Source of the DNA: Rhodospirillaceae bacterium
GTDB lineage: Bacteria; Pseudomonadota; Alphaproteobacteria; Rhodospirillales; UBA2165
Direction of reading: 5' to 3'
Length of the DNA: 53,769 nucleotides
Assembly: GCA_947467145.1 (NCBI GenBank)
Contig: CANIGJ010000028.1
Location: forward strand, 1 to 53,769
This document shows positions 33,604 to 42,137 of the stretch, in pieces (the stretch's first letter is position 1; each line of letters begins with the position of its first letter). The notes below the pieces were generated by a model, which was given only the letters and a program-made list of their open reading frames with translations, was not told the origin of the DNA and searched no databases. Position numbers and translations under genes: made by a program.

Positions 33604-34896
33604 ATGCTGATCGCCGATGGCGTCATTGTTGTGTTGTTGTTGCTGTCGGCATTCTTCACCGCTGCCGCGACTGCGTTGACCGACGCGTCGCGCGCCTCGA
33701 TGCATCAATTGGAGCACAAGGGCAGCCGGCGCGCCCGCCTGGTCAATCGGTTGAGCGAACGCCACGACGAACTGATCGGCGAGATCCTGTTCGTCAAAAC
33801 GCTGGTGAATATCCTGGCCTCGGTGCTGGCGGCCAGCATGCTCACCGCGCTCTTCGGCATGCTGGGCATTCTCTATGCCACCATCGCGATGGTCGTGCTG
33901 ATCGCGATCTTTTGCGAGGCCCTGCCCAAAACCTATGCCACCCACAACGCCGACAGCGTAGCGCTGTTCGTTGCCCCCATCGTGCAGCCGGTCGTCCGGT
34001 TGTTCGCGCCCGCGATCTGGCTGGGCGACATCCTGACGCGCGGCATCTTGCGCCTGTTCGGCATCACGGCGGATGCGAACGAAAGCGTCGTGATCGCAGC
34101 GGACAATAACGGCGAAGCGCATTCGGGCACCGGCACAGAGGAAGACGACGCAGTGGCGCAAGAGCGCGCCATGGTCACCAACGTACTCGATCTGTCCGAG
34201 GTCGAAGTCGGCGAGATCATGGTGCATCGCCGCACCGTCGTGCGCCTGAACGCCGACGATTCACCCGAAACGATCCTCGAACAGGTGCTCAGTTCGCCGC
34301 ATACCCGCCTGCCGTTGTGGCGCGGCGAGCCCGACAACATCATCGGCATCGTCCATGTGCGCGACATCCTGAAGGCGCTGCGCGCCGCCGGCGGCCAGAC
34401 AGCCGACATCGATATCGAAGCGCTGGCCTCCCCGCCCTGGTTCGTGCCAGAAACCACGACCCTGCTCGATCAACTGCAGGCCTTTCGCGCGCGCCACGAA
34501 CATTTCGCGCTGGTGATCGACGAATATGGCAGCCTGCTCGGCGTCGTCACCTTGGAAGACATCATCGAGGAAATCGTCGGCGACATCACAGACGAGTTCG
34601 ACGTCACCCGTTCGGGCCTGCGTCCGCAGGCCGATGGCTCGATGCTGATCGACGGCCAATACACGATCCGCGATCTCAATCGCCAGATGAATTGGCGCCT
34701 GCCCGACGAGCATGCGTCGACCATTGCCGGCCTGGTGCTGCACGAGGCGCGGCGTATCCCCGAGGTTGGGCAGACATTTCTGTTCCATGGCATGCGCTTC
34801 GAAATTCTGCGCCGCCAACGCCACCAAATCACCGTTATCCGCATAACGCCGCCGCAAGACGTGCCGGAAACCGCGGATGTCGATGAGACAGGTTAA
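33604..34896 (+). CDS. HlyC/CorC-family transporter (DUF21-CBS-CorC domains)
   Basis: A 430-aa membrane protein. The N-terminal DUF21/CNNM transmembrane domain (about 1-165, with AFFTAAATALTDASR and IAIFCEALPKTYA) is followed by a CBS pair (about 200-330; HEHFALVIDEYGS, LEDIIEEIVGDI) and a C-terminal CorC_HlyC domain (about 340-420). Relatives handle Mg/Co efflux or metal balance; the old haemolysin label is historical. It is the third gene of the aroK-aroB operon. Confidence 0.9.
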   Translation: MLIADGVIVVLLLLSAFFTAAATALTDASRASMHQLEHKGSRRARLVNRLSERHDELIGEILFVKTLVNILASVLAASMLTALFGMLGILYATIAMVVLIAIFCEALPKTYATHNADSVALFVAPIVQPVVRLFAPAIWLGDILTRGILRLFGITADANESVVIAADNNGEAHSGTGTEEDDAVAQERAMVTNVLDLSEVEVGEIMVHRRTVVRLNADDSPETILEQVLSSPHTRLPLWRGEPDNIIGIVHVRDILKALRAAGGQTADIDIEALASPPWFVPETTTLLDQLQAFRARHEHFALVIDEYGSLLGVVTLEDIIEEIVGDITDEFDVTRSGLRPQADGSMLIDGQYTIRDLNRQMNWRLPDEHASTIAGLVLHEARRIPEVGQTFLFHGMRFEILRRQRHQITVIRITPPQDVPETADVDETG

Positions 34897-34901
34897 TTTT
34901 T

Positions 34902-34922
34902 CGGCGCGGGAATTCCGCGCCG
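34902..34922. terminator. GC-rich hairpin after the CorC-like gene
   Basis: CGGCGCGG-GAATT-CCGCGCCG, a perfect 8-bp stem 6 bp after the stop codon. It lacks a following T run, so it is a possible terminator or mRNA 3'-end stabiliser. Confidence 0.45.
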
Positions 34923-35058
34923 CATAAATATCTTGGGCAGCCGCGTTATGCGCCCTGCGCATGCGCGCTCACGTAATCGTCACAACAACACACTGCAGAT
35001 CGTCATCCAACGCGCGGTATCATTTTGTCACGACGCCACCCAACAGGAGTGACAGGTC

Positions 35059-35505
35059 ATGACAAAAATCATACCCGACGTCGTCGACAACCAAGCTCTG
35101 TACAAAGTGCCGCCGACGGCGAGTGTGTGCGATGCGGCCAAGGTCATGGCGGCCAATCGCGTCAGCGCCGTTCTGGTGACGGAGGGCGAACGCCTCGTCG
35201 GCATTTTCACCGAACGCGATTTGACCGCGCGTGTCGTCGCCGCCGGGCGCGATCCGAAAACGACGCACCTGGTCGAGGTGATGACGCCGCGCCCCGACGT
35301 GCTGAAACCGGATGATTCACCCATGAACGCACTCGACCTGATGCGCCGGCGTCACTATCGCCATCTGCCGGTGATGGACGGCGCACGCATCGTCGGCATG
35401 GTGTCGATCCGCGACCTTTATGCCTTCGTGAAGGGCGAGCTGGAACAGGACGTGCGCCAGCGCGAAGCCTTCATCTTCGACACGGGGTACGGCGTCGGCG
35501 CGTAA
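35059..35505 (+). CDS. Two-CBS-domain protein
   Basis: A 148-aa soluble protein made of one CBS pair (Bateman module): first CBS with VLVTEGERLVGIFTERDL, second with HLPVMDGARIVGMVSIRDLY. Such stand-alone modules bind adenine nucleotides and regulate partners, or act as energy sensors. AGGAG lies 10 nt before the ATG. No partner domain is fused. It is separated from the CorC gene by 160 bp without another gene. Confidence 0.9.
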   Translation: MTKIIPDVVDNQALYKVPPTASVCDAAKVMAANRVSAVLVTEGERLVGIFTERDLTARVVAAGRDPKTTHLVEVMTPRPDVLKPDDSPMNALDLMRRRHYRHLPVMDGARIVGMVSIRDLYAFVKGELEQDVRQREAFIFDTGYGVGA

Positions 35506-35512
35506 ACTCTAT

Positions 35513-35628
35513 GCCGTCATGGCCGGACTTGATCCGGCCATCCACGGTAGGCGCGTCTGCGCCGATATAGAGTCTTTTCGCTCTATCGCGCTTTCGTGGA
35601 TCCCCCGGTCAAGCCGGGGGATGACGAC
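35513..35628. repeat. 116-bp structured dispersed repeat, copy 2
   Basis: It begins GCCGTCATGGCCGG and ends GGGGGATGACGAC. It matches copy 1 at 16528-16642. Arm 1 is GGCCGG/CCGGCC here versus GCTCGG/CCGAGC there, and arm 3 is CCCCCGG/CCGGGGG versus GGCCGGG/CCCGGCC, so pairing is preserved by paired changes. It lies 8 bp after the CBS gene. Confidence 0.85.
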
Positions 35629-35642
35629 CTATAGGTCGTCAT
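35621..35642. repeat. Perfect 22-bp palindrome at the edge of the dispersed repeat
   Basis: ATGACGACC-TATA-GGTCGTCAT is identical to its own reverse complement. Its left half is the terminal ATGACGACC of the repeat, and the right half is an inverted copy of that end. It could be a target-site or dimerisation product of the repeat, or an operator for the next gene. Confidence 0.6.
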
Positions 35643-35693
35643 TTGACCCCCTCGGCGGCTGGTCCTAGTCTCCCCTGATAAGGGAGAATGATC

Positions 35694-36263
35694 ATGCCGT
35701 TGCCCAAAGCCGCCGCGCGCAAGCTGCTGCATACGCGCGAAATCCGTTGTTGCGGCTATGAACGCGACGACGGTTTGTGGGATATCGAAGGCGTCATCAC
35801 TGACGTGAAGACCTATTCCTTCGAAACGATCGATCGTGGCAGCGTACCCGCCGGCGTGCCGATCCACGAGATGCATGTGCGCCTGACCATCGACGACGAT
35901 CTCAAAGTCGTCGATATCGAAGCCACGACCGAGCTGAGCCCGTTCCGCATCTGCCCCGAAATCGCCAGCGGCGTCAAAAAGCTGATGGGGGCGCGTGTCG
36001 CGTCGGGCTGGACGCGCCTCGTGCAGGAACGCATCGGCGGCATCGCCGGCTGCACGCATATCATGCAGCTGATCCTGGGGCCGCTCGCCACCACCGTCTA
36101 TCAGACCGTTTATCCGGCGATGGCCAAGCGCAAGCGCGAGGCCGGCATCCCCGAAGACAAAGAGGGCAAACCGGGCTGGCTGGATTCCTGCCATGGCTGG
36201 TCGAGCAGCGGCGACATGGTCAAAGAACGCTTTCCAAAATTCTACAAACCGGCGGCCGAATAA
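35694..36263 (+). CDS. DUF2889-family protein
   Basis: A 189-aa protein matching the DUF2889 family: N-terminal HTREIRCCGYERDDGLWDIE, the conserved HEMHVRLTIDDDL core, IASGVKKLMG, and GIAGCTHIMQL near the C-terminal third. The function is unknown; relatives often sit next to catabolic genes. The ATG at 35694 has GGGAG at 7-nt spacing, and an ATG at 35688 is too close. The ribosome-binding site forms the right arm of a small hairpin (TCTCCC/GGGAGA, 35669-35687). It is followed by a luciferase-like monooxygenase gene. Confidence 0.85.
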   Translation: MPLPKAAARKLLHTREIRCCGYERDDGLWDIEGVITDVKTYSFETIDRGSVPAGVPIHEMHVRLTIDDDLKVVDIEATTELSPFRICPEIASGVKKLMGARVASGWTRLVQERIGGIAGCTHIMQLILGPLATTVYQTVYPAMAKRKREAGIPEDKEGKPGWLDSCHGWSSSGDMVKERFPKFYKPAAE

Positions 36264-36293
36264 CTAAAAAAATAAGACGACAGGGAGACGGAC

Positions 36294-37463
36294 ATGGTTG
36301 CAGCAACGCCCTCGCGTGGGCTTAAGGCCGGCATATTCCTGCCGCCGTTCCACGCCAATGAAGACGATCCGCTGATCCTGATGGAGCGCGACTTCGAGCT
36401 GATGCAGTGGCTCGACAAGCTCGGCTATGCCGAAGCCTGGATCGGCGAGCATCATTCGGGCGGGTTCGAGATCTATAGCGATCCGTGCCTGTTCATCGCC
36501 ACCGCCGCCGAGCGCACGAAGCATATCCGCCTCGGCACCGGCGTGGTGTCCTTGCCCTATCATCATCCGCTGATCATGGCCGAGCGCATTGTGCAGCTCG
36601 ATTACCAGACGCGTGGGCGCGCCATGTTCGGCTTCGGCCCCGGCATGCTGCCGTCCGACGCCCGCATGCTCGGCATCGAGCCCGACGTGCAACGCGACCG
36701 CATGGCCGACGCGGTCGAGATCATCATGCAATTGCTGGCGGGCGAGACCGTCAGTAAGACCACCGACTGGTACACGATGAACGATGCGCGCCTGCAGCTA
36801 CGTCCGTTCACCAATCCGCGCCCACATATCGCGGTGACCAGCACGGTGACGTCGAATGGCGCCACTTTGGCGGGGCGACACGGGCTCGGCATGCTCTGCG
36901 TCGCGGCGGGCACGGCGCAAGGTGCGGACACCTTGTCGACCAATTGGGGCGTCGCCAATGCCGAAGCTGCCAAGCAGGGCCGCAGCATGGACCGCGCGAA
37001 CCTTCGCATCATGGCGCCGTTCCATCTGGCCGAGACCAAGGAAAAAGCCATGGCGAATTGCCGCAAGGGCTTCGCCGCCTATGAACAATATGGTTTCTCG
37101 GTGCGCCCGGAAGGGCCGGCGGCCATCGGGCTCGCCAGCCTAGAGGCCATCAACGAATCGGGGCGCGGCGTCATCGGCACGCCCGACGAAGCGCTCGCCG
37201 TGCTGGAGAATTTCTGGGCCAAGAGCGGCGGCTTCGGCACGATCCTAATGCTCGCCCACGATTGGGCCGATTGGGAAGCGACCCAGAAATCGTACGAGCT
37301 GTTCGCGCGTTATGTGCTACCCAAGTTCAACGAGCGCAACGCGTGGCGTGAACAATCCATGGCGTGGCTGCGCGCCAACCGCGAAGAGAACAGCGCGAAG
37401 GGCAAGGCGGCCGTCGCCAAGTTCAACGCGCGCACTCAACCAAAATCCGACGCGGCCGAATAA
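36294..37463 (+). CDS. Luciferase-like (LLM) flavin-dependent monooxygenase
   Basis: A 389-aa TIM-barrel enzyme of the bacterial luciferase-like superfamily (WIGEHHSGGFEIYSDP, LGTGVVSLPYHHPL, FGFGPGMLPSDA). It resembles limonene-monooxygenase-type members that use reduced FMN and O2. A partner flavin reductase is not adjacent. It starts 30 bp after the DUF2889 gene and is followed after 32 bp by a TctC-type binding protein gene. A small catabolic or uptake unit is plausible, with substrate unknown. Confidence 0.88.
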   Translation: MVAATPSRGLKAGIFLPPFHANEDDPLILMERDFELMQWLDKLGYAEAWIGEHHSGGFEIYSDPCLFIATAAERTKHIRLGTGVVSLPYHHPLIMAERIVQLDYQTRGRAMFGFGPGMLPSDARMLGIEPDVQRDRMADAVEIIMQLLAGETVSKTTDWYTMNDARLQLRPFTNPRPHIAVTSTVTSNGATLAGRHGLGMLCVAAGTAQGADTLSTNWGVANAEAAKQGRSMDRANLRIMAPFHLAETKEKAMANCRKGFAAYEQYGFSVRPEGPAAIGLASLEAINESGRGVIGTPDEALAVLENFWAKSGGFGTILMLAHDWADWEATQKSYELFARYVLPKFNERNAWREQSMAWLRANREENSAKGKAAVAKFNARTQPKSDAAE

Positions 37464-37495
37464 GGCCGCGAGACTTATCGACACGGGAGCGAATC

Positions 37496-38518
37496 ATGAA
37501 AATTCTGGGGACACTTATCGCCGGCGCGGCCGCGCTTTTAATCGCCGGTCCGGCGAGCGCGCAATCGTCGGAAGACACCTTCTTCAAGGGCAAGGAAATC
37601 TCGCTCGGCATCGGCTTTGGCGCCGGCGGCGGCTACGACACCTATGCACGGCTGATGGCGCGCCATTACGGCCGCTTCATTCCCGGCAATCCGGTGGTGG
37701 TGCCGAAGAACGAACCGGGCGCCGGCGGCATGAAGCTCGCCTCCACGATCTATAACGTCGCGCGCAAGGACGGCACCGAACTGGCGCTGTTCGCCGCGAC
37801 CACCGCACTCGAGCCGTTGTTCGGCACCGAGGAAGCGAAGTACGAGACCACCAAATTCACCTGGATCGGCAATCTCGATTCCGACGTCTCGTCATGCGGC
37901 GTGTGGAAACATACCGGCATCAAGACCTGGGAAGACGTGAAGAGTAAGGAAACGACCTTCGGCGCCACCGGCCCGGCGGCGATCACCTCGATCCATCCGT
38001 TGGTCATGGGCTCGCTGTTCGGCATGAAGACCAAGGTGATCCTGGGCTATCAAGGCACGCGCGACGTCAACCTCGCCATGCAACGCGGCGAAGTCGACGG
38101 CACCTGCGGCATGTATATGAGTTCGATCCGCTCGCAATATAAAGACGACGTCGCGTCGGGCGCGCTCACCATCCTGATGACGTTCGGCACCGAGCGCACC
38201 AAGGATTTCCCGAACGTGCCGAGCGTGTTCGAACTGATCAAGAACGACGACGACCGCAAGCTCGCCGACCTGATCTTCGGCTCCGACCAGATCGGCCGGC
38301 CGATCTCCGCTCCGCCGGGCCTAGCGCCCGCCCGCGCCGCAACCTTGCGCAAAGCGTTCGACACGATGGTGAAGGATCCCGAATTCCTCGCCGAGGCGAC
38401 CAAGATCGGTCTCAGCATGCAGGCGATGACGGGCGAGGACGTCCAGAAGCGCTTCGCCGAGTTCTACAACACGCCGAAGCCGGTGATCGACCGCGCCATG
38501 AAGGCGATGGGGAAATAG
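37496..38518 (+). CDS. Tripartite tricarboxylate transporter (TctC-type) substrate-binding protein
   Basis: A 340-aa periplasmic protein with a signal peptide (LIAGAAALLIAGPASA). Family segments are IGFGAGGGYDTYARLMARH and VPKNEPGAGGMKLAS at the ligand site, and GYQGTRDVNLAMQRGEVDGT. These proteins bind carboxylates or other small acids for TctAB transporters, but no tctA/tctB is in the window, an orphan situation common in this family. The start is the ATG at 37496. Its TAG overlaps the GTG start of the next gene by one base. Confidence 0.88.
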   Translation: MKILGTLIAGAAALLIAGPASAQSSEDTFFKGKEISLGIGFGAGGGYDTYARLMARHYGRFIPGNPVVVPKNEPGAGGMKLASTIYNVARKDGTELALFAATTALEPLFGTEEAKYETTKFTWIGNLDSDVSSCGVWKHTGIKTWEDVKSKETTFGATGPAAITSIHPLVMGSLFGMKTKVILGYQGTRDVNLAMQRGEVDGTCGMYMSSIRSQYKDDVASGALTILMTFGTERTKDFPNVPSVFELIKNDDDRKLADLIFGSDQIGRPISAPPGLAPARAATLRKAFDTMVKDPEFLAEATKIGLSMQAMTGEDVQKRFAEFYNTPKPVIDRAMKAMGK

Positions 38519-38892
38519 TGTCCGGCTTTTCCATCTGGCATCTGGCGCCGATCATGCCGATTCTTCTCGGCATCATCGGCGTCGCCGCCAACCGTGGCGA
38601 CAAGCGGCTGACGCGCTGGTTCTTTTTCCTGCGCGTCATCGCCGTGTTCATCATCGGCGTCGCGATGGCGGCGCTGATCGATGAAGAGAACGACACCGCC
38701 CTCGGCGTCACGATGGCCTATATCGCGGCCGCGTGGATTCTGATTCCCTACTGGGCGGTCGAGCGTCTGCGCGACATGGGCATCACCAAGAAATATTGGG
38801 CCGTGCTGACGGCCGTGCCCGTCATCGGCGTCTTCTATACCTTGTATTTGCTGTGTGCCGGCGACGACGGCAAAGACCGCGTCGCGTCGTAA
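38518..38892 (+). CDS. Small four-helix membrane protein (DUF805-like)
   Basis: A 124-aa inner-membrane protein with about four hydrophobic segments. The segment VERLRDMGITKKYW followed by a hydrophobic stretch resembles the RLHDxGxSGWW signature of DUF805, but similarity is partial. The GTG start at 38518 shares its first base with the TAG stop of the TctC-type gene, implying coupled translation. The function is unknown. It converges on bolA with a 17-bp gap. Confidence 0.7.
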   Translation: MSGFSIWHLAPIMPILLGIIGVAANRGDKRLTRWFFFLRVIAVFIIGVAMAALIDEENDTALGVTMAYIAAAWILIPYWAVERLRDMGITKKYWAVLTAVPVIGVFYTLYLLCAGDDGKDRVAS

Positions 38893-38909
38893 GCCCTACT
38901 CGCGCAGTC

Positions 38910-39182
38910 TTATTCCCCTGGCGCCTTGCAGTCCAAAGCGAGCGCGTGCACGCCGTTTTTCAGTTCGGCATCGAGAATGAAATAGACCATGCGCTGGCGT
39001 TCGACGCGGCTCTTGCCGGCGAAGGCGGGGGCGACGACGCGCACATTGAAATGGCTCTCACCATGGCCGTGACCGGGATGGCCCATATGGCCGGCATGGC
39101 GGGCAGAATCGTCGTCGACCTCGACGAGTGTGGGATGGAGGGCGGCGGCGAGCTTGTCGCGAATCAGATCGGCACGTTTCAT
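38910..39182 (-). CDS. BolA-family protein with His-rich insertion
   Basis: A 90-aa BolA/IbaG-type protein. The C-terminal motif FNVRVVAPAFAGKSRVERQRM and the following VYFILDAEL are typical. BolA proteins bind [2Fe-2S] glutaredoxins and act in Fe-S handling or regulation. Between the first strands there is an insertion AGHMGHPGHGHGESH with several His, which may bind metal. The start is the ATG at 39182 (MKRADLIRDKL). It is divergent from the J-domain gene, a neighbourhood I recall from alphaproteobacteria. Confidence 0.92.
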   Translation of the reverse strand: MKRADLIRDKLAAALHPTLVEVDDDSARHAGHMGHPGHGHGESHFNVRVVAPAFAGKSRVERQRMVYFILDAELKNGVHALALDCKAPGE

Positions 39183-39260
39183 AAATAGAAAGTGCCGCAA
39201 ACTTTAGGAATGCGCCACGTATTCTTGCCGCTCTCATCGGATCGGACCATATTTCCGTCC

Positions 39261-39860
39261 ATGAAGAATGAGGGCCCTCCCCAGGACCAATTCGAGGTAT
39301 TCGGCCCCATCGGAGCGGACGCCGGCTTGCGCCCCTGCGCGGCCCCCGGCTGCCCGGCCGAAGGAAGCTATCGCGCGCCCAAGTCGCGCGACCAATTGCG
39401 CGAATACCGCTGGTTCTGCCTGGACCATGTGCGGATCTACAACGCATCGTGGAATTATTACGCCGGCCTGTCCGACAGCGAGATGGAGGCCCATATCCGC
39501 TCCGATCTGGTCGGCAACCGGCCGACCTGGCCGCTTGGCAAGGGTCAGCAGGCCGCCCCCGCCGGGCCGGGTGGGGCCACGCCGTTCGATAACCTAGCCG
39601 ACCCGTTCGGATTGCTGCGCGGGCATGGCCCGCAGGTGCGCGGCGCCCCGCCACCGCCGGCCCTGACGCCGGCGGAAAAACGGGCCTTCAGCACCTTGGG
39701 GCTCGATTATGGGGTGAGCTACGACGAGTTGCGCGCCCAGTACAAAGCCCTGGTCAAACGCCACCATCCCGATACCCATAACGGGTCCAAGGAGGCCGAA
39801 GAGCGCCTGAAACGCATCAACGAGGCCTATAAAACCCTCAAAACTCGACTTTTCGCCTGA
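39261..39860 (+). CDS. J-domain co-chaperone with N-terminal Cys cluster
   Basis: A 199-aa protein. The C-terminal J domain (about 140-199) includes the HPD tripeptide in KRHHPDTHNG. The N-terminal part (about 20-65) holds CAAPGC and FCLDH, a possible zinc site. The linker is Pro/Gly-rich. J proteins stimulate DnaK ATPase; the client is unknown. It is encoded 154 bp upstream of cobS on the same strand, so it may be co-regulated with cobalamin synthesis genes. Confidence 0.9.
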   Translation: MKNEGPPQDQFEVFGPIGADAGLRPCAAPGCPAEGSYRAPKSRDQLREYRWFCLDHVRIYNASWNYYAGLSDSEMEAHIRSDLVGNRPTWPLGKGQQAAPAGPGGATPFDNLADPFGLLRGHGPQVRGAPPPPALTPAEKRAFSTLGLDYGVSYDELRAQYKALVKRHHPDTHNGSKEAEERLKRINEAYKTLKTRLFA

Positions 39861-40014
39861 AATCCCCGCGCGGCGCGGCTTGTTTCCCCGTTTTCGGCCA
39901 TTAAACTACCCCTTCACATGCGCATCGGCGCCGTAGGATACAAACCAAGACCCGCGCCGAAGTCCTGCGCCAAAATCAGGTAAAGCCCTCGTAGAAAGCA
40001 TCAGTGGAAGCATC

Positions 40015-41007
40015 ATGACCGAAGCCAATAGCAGCGCGTTTCCCCTTGCCCGGCCCGATATCACCGTTTCGGCACGTCAGACCTTCGGCATCGATAGCGA
40101 TATGGATGTGCCGGCCTTCAGCCAGGGCAACGAATATGTTCCCGCGTTCGACGATGCCTATCGCTTCGATCACGACACCACGCTCGCCATTCTCGCCGGC
40201 TTCTCCTACAACCGCCGCGTCCTGATCCAGGGCTATCACGGCACGGGCAAGTCGACGCACGTCGAACAGGTCGCCGCGCGCCTCAACTGGCCGTGCGTGC
40301 GCGTCAATCTCGACAGCCATATCAGCCGTATCGATCTCGTCGGCAAGGATGCGATCGTCCTCAAGGACGGCCATCAGGTCACCGAATTCCGCGAAGGTAT
40401 CCTGCCGTGGTGCCTGCAGCACCCGACCGCGCTCGTGTTCGACGAATACGACGCCGGCCGCCCGGACGTGATGTTCGTGATCCAGCGCGTGCTCGAAGTC
40501 GACGGCAAGCTGACGCTCTTGGATCAGTCCAAGGTGATCAAGCCGCACCCGTTCTTCCGCCTGTTCGCGACGTCGAACACCGTCGGTCTCGGCGACACCA
40601 CCGGCCTTTATCACGGCACGCAGCAGATCAACCAGGGCCAGATGGACCGCTGGAGCATCGTGACCACGCTCAACTATCTGAGCCACGAAGCCGAAGTGAA
40701 CATCATTCTGGCGAAGGTGCCGTCCTTCAACAACAAGCAGGGCCGCGAGCAGGTCGCGCACATGGTCGAGTTGGCTGACCTGACGCGCAAAGGCTTCATG
40801 AACGGCGATATCTCGACCGTCATGAGCCCGCGTACCGTGATCCTGTGGGGCGAGAACGCCAACATCTTCAAGAATCTCGGCTTCGCCTTCCGTCTCACCT
40901 TCCTCAACAAGTGCGACGAGATGGAACGCCCGGTGATCGCGGAATATTACCAGCGCGTCTTCGGCGAAGAACTGCCCGAGAGCGCGGCGAATATCACGCT
41001 GTCGTAA
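40015..41007 (+). CDS. cobS: Cobaltochelatase AAA+ subunit CobS
   Basis: A 330-aa AAA+ ATPase. Walker [10 protein letters not shown] at residues 73-81, Walker [11 protein letters not shown] near 140, sensor region [10 protein letters not shown]. With CobT and CobN it inserts Co2+ into hydrogenobyrinic acid a,c-diamide in aerobic vitamin B12 synthesis; CobS and CobT form the ring complex that powers CobN. CobT lies 5 kb away at 46062, separated by unrelated genes. GGAAG precedes the ATG. Confidence 0.96.
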   Translation: MTEANSSAFPLARPDITVSARQTFGIDSDMDVPAFSQGNEYVPAFDDAYRFDHDTTLAILAGFSYNRRVLIQGYHGTGKSTHVEQVAARLNWPCVRVNLDSHISRIDLVGKDAIVLKDGHQVTEFREGILPWCLQHPTALVFDEYDAGRPDVMFVIQRVLEVDGKLTLLDQSKVIKPHPFFRLFATSNTVGLGDTTGLYHGTQQINQGQMDRWSIVTTLNYLSHEAEVNIILAKVPSFNNKQGREQVAHMVELADLTRKGFMNGDISTVMSPRTVILWGENANIFKNLGFAFRLTFLNKCDEMERPVIAEYYQRVFGEELPESAANITLS

Positions 41008-41082
41008 AGGTTAGCCGCTTCCAAACGTCATCATGACCGGACGTGTGTCGCGCGGTCGATCGCGCAACCACGTGAGGACTTC

Positions 41083-41343
41083 ATGGCAGACAAAAGCGCC
41101 GGTACGAGCAAGACAACCTTCTGTGTCGTGACCTACGTCGCGGGCGCGCGCGGTTCGTTGAAGGTCGGCGAACAGATCGCGTGCCGCGACGAAGCCAACG
41201 CCCATGCCCGCGCCGAAAAGGTCATGGCGACCGGACGCGTCCTTGGCGCCGATGTCGTCAAACAGACCGCCGATCCGGAAGCCGGCGATTACGGCGAGCC
41301 GGAATACCTTTCGCGCCTCGGTCGCGTCCCGGACGTTGGGTGA
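41083..41343 (+). CDS. Hypothetical 86-aa protein between cobS and the amidohydrolase
   Basis: A small soluble protein with two beta-strand-like stretches (TTFCVVTYVAG, LKVGEQIACRD) and a central helix (EANAHARAEKVMA). I do not recognise a family. It is co-oriented with cobS (75-bp gap), and its TGA overlaps the GTG start of the next gene (GTGA), so the two are translationally coupled. Confidence 0.7.
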   Translation: MADKSAGTSKTTFCVVTYVAGARGSLKVGEQIACRDEANAHARAEKVMATGRVLGADVVKQTADPEAGDYGEPEYLSRLGRVPDVG

Positions 41344-42137
41344 AGACGTCCGCAACCGATCTGCCGCCCCTGCTCGGGCCTGACGAGCCATCCGCCGTCC
41401 AGGTCCACCGCGTACACGGCCGTTCGGCGTTTTTCCTGATCTGCGATCATGCGGGCAAGCGTCTGCCGAAGGCGCTGGGCAATCTCGGCCTGCCGGACGC
41501 TGAACTAGACCGCCACATCGCCTGGGATATCGGTGCGCTGGCGCTGGCCACGAAAATGGCCGATCGCCTCGATGCCACCCTGATTTCGCAGACCTATTCG
41601 CGCCTCGCGATCGATTGCAATCGCCCCTTCGCGTCACCGACATCCATTCCGCCGGTCAGCGAAGCCATTACCATCCCCGGTAACCAGGCGATCAGCGCGC
41701 AAGAGGTGCAACGGCGCCAGCGCGACATCTTCGCGCCCTATCACAATCGAATCTCAGCCGAACTGGAGGCGCGCGCGGCCGCCGGGCGCGCCACGATCCT
41801 GGTTGCAGTGCATAGCTTCACCAAGGACTTCGCCGGTCAGCCCAGCCGGCCCTGGCATGCCGGCATTCTGTATAACCGCGATACGCGACTGGCGCACATC
41901 CTGCTCGGGCTGCTGCGCGCGGAAGCGGGCCTCGTCGTCGGCGACAATCAACCTTATGCGGTCGACGATAACAGCGACTACGCCATTCCGGTCTATGGCG
42001 AACAGCGCGGCCTGCCCCATGTGGAATTGGAAATCCGTCAGGATCTTCTGGCCGATGACGCCGGACAGGAGGCCTGGGCGCGCCGCCTAGTGAATGTGTT
42101 GCGGCGCGCGGAACTGATGCTCACGCCGACGCGGTAA
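41340..42137 (+). CDS. N-formylglutamate amidohydrolase-family protein
   Basis: A 265-aa protein of the N-formylglutamate amidohydrolase (HutG-like) family. Core segments are FFLICDHAGKRLP, HIAWDIGALA, LIDCNR-like AIDCNRPF, and VAVHSFTKDF followed by VELEIRQDLL. It would release formate from N-formyl amino acids, as in histidine breakdown, but no hut genes are nearby and many family members are only distant relatives. The GTG at 41340 overlaps the preceding stop. Its 3' end overlaps the converging transglutaminase gene by 17 bp. Confidence 0.85.
   Translation: MKTSATDLPPLLGPDEPSAVQVHRVHGRSAFFLICDHAGKRLPKALGNLGLPDAELDRHIAWDIGALALATKMADRLDATLISQTYSRLAIDCNRPFASPTSIPPVSEAITIPGNQAISAQEVQRRQRDIFAPYHNRISAELEARAAAGRATILVAVHSFTKDFAGQPSRPWHAGILYNRDTRLAHILLGLLRAEAGLVVGDNQPYAVDDNSDYAIPVYGEQRGLPHVELEIRQDLLADDAGQEAWARRLVNVLRRAELMLTPTR

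Noticed and set aside
32416..34227. 603-codon open frame antisense to aroB and the CorC-like gene
   Set aside because: It covers two recognised genes on the opposite strand and has His/Arg/Gln-rich antisense composition with no recognisable domain.
39861..40014. Cobalamin riboswitch upstream of cobS
   Set aside because: I could not find a B12-box-like sequence or the expected long structured leader in this 154-bp gap.
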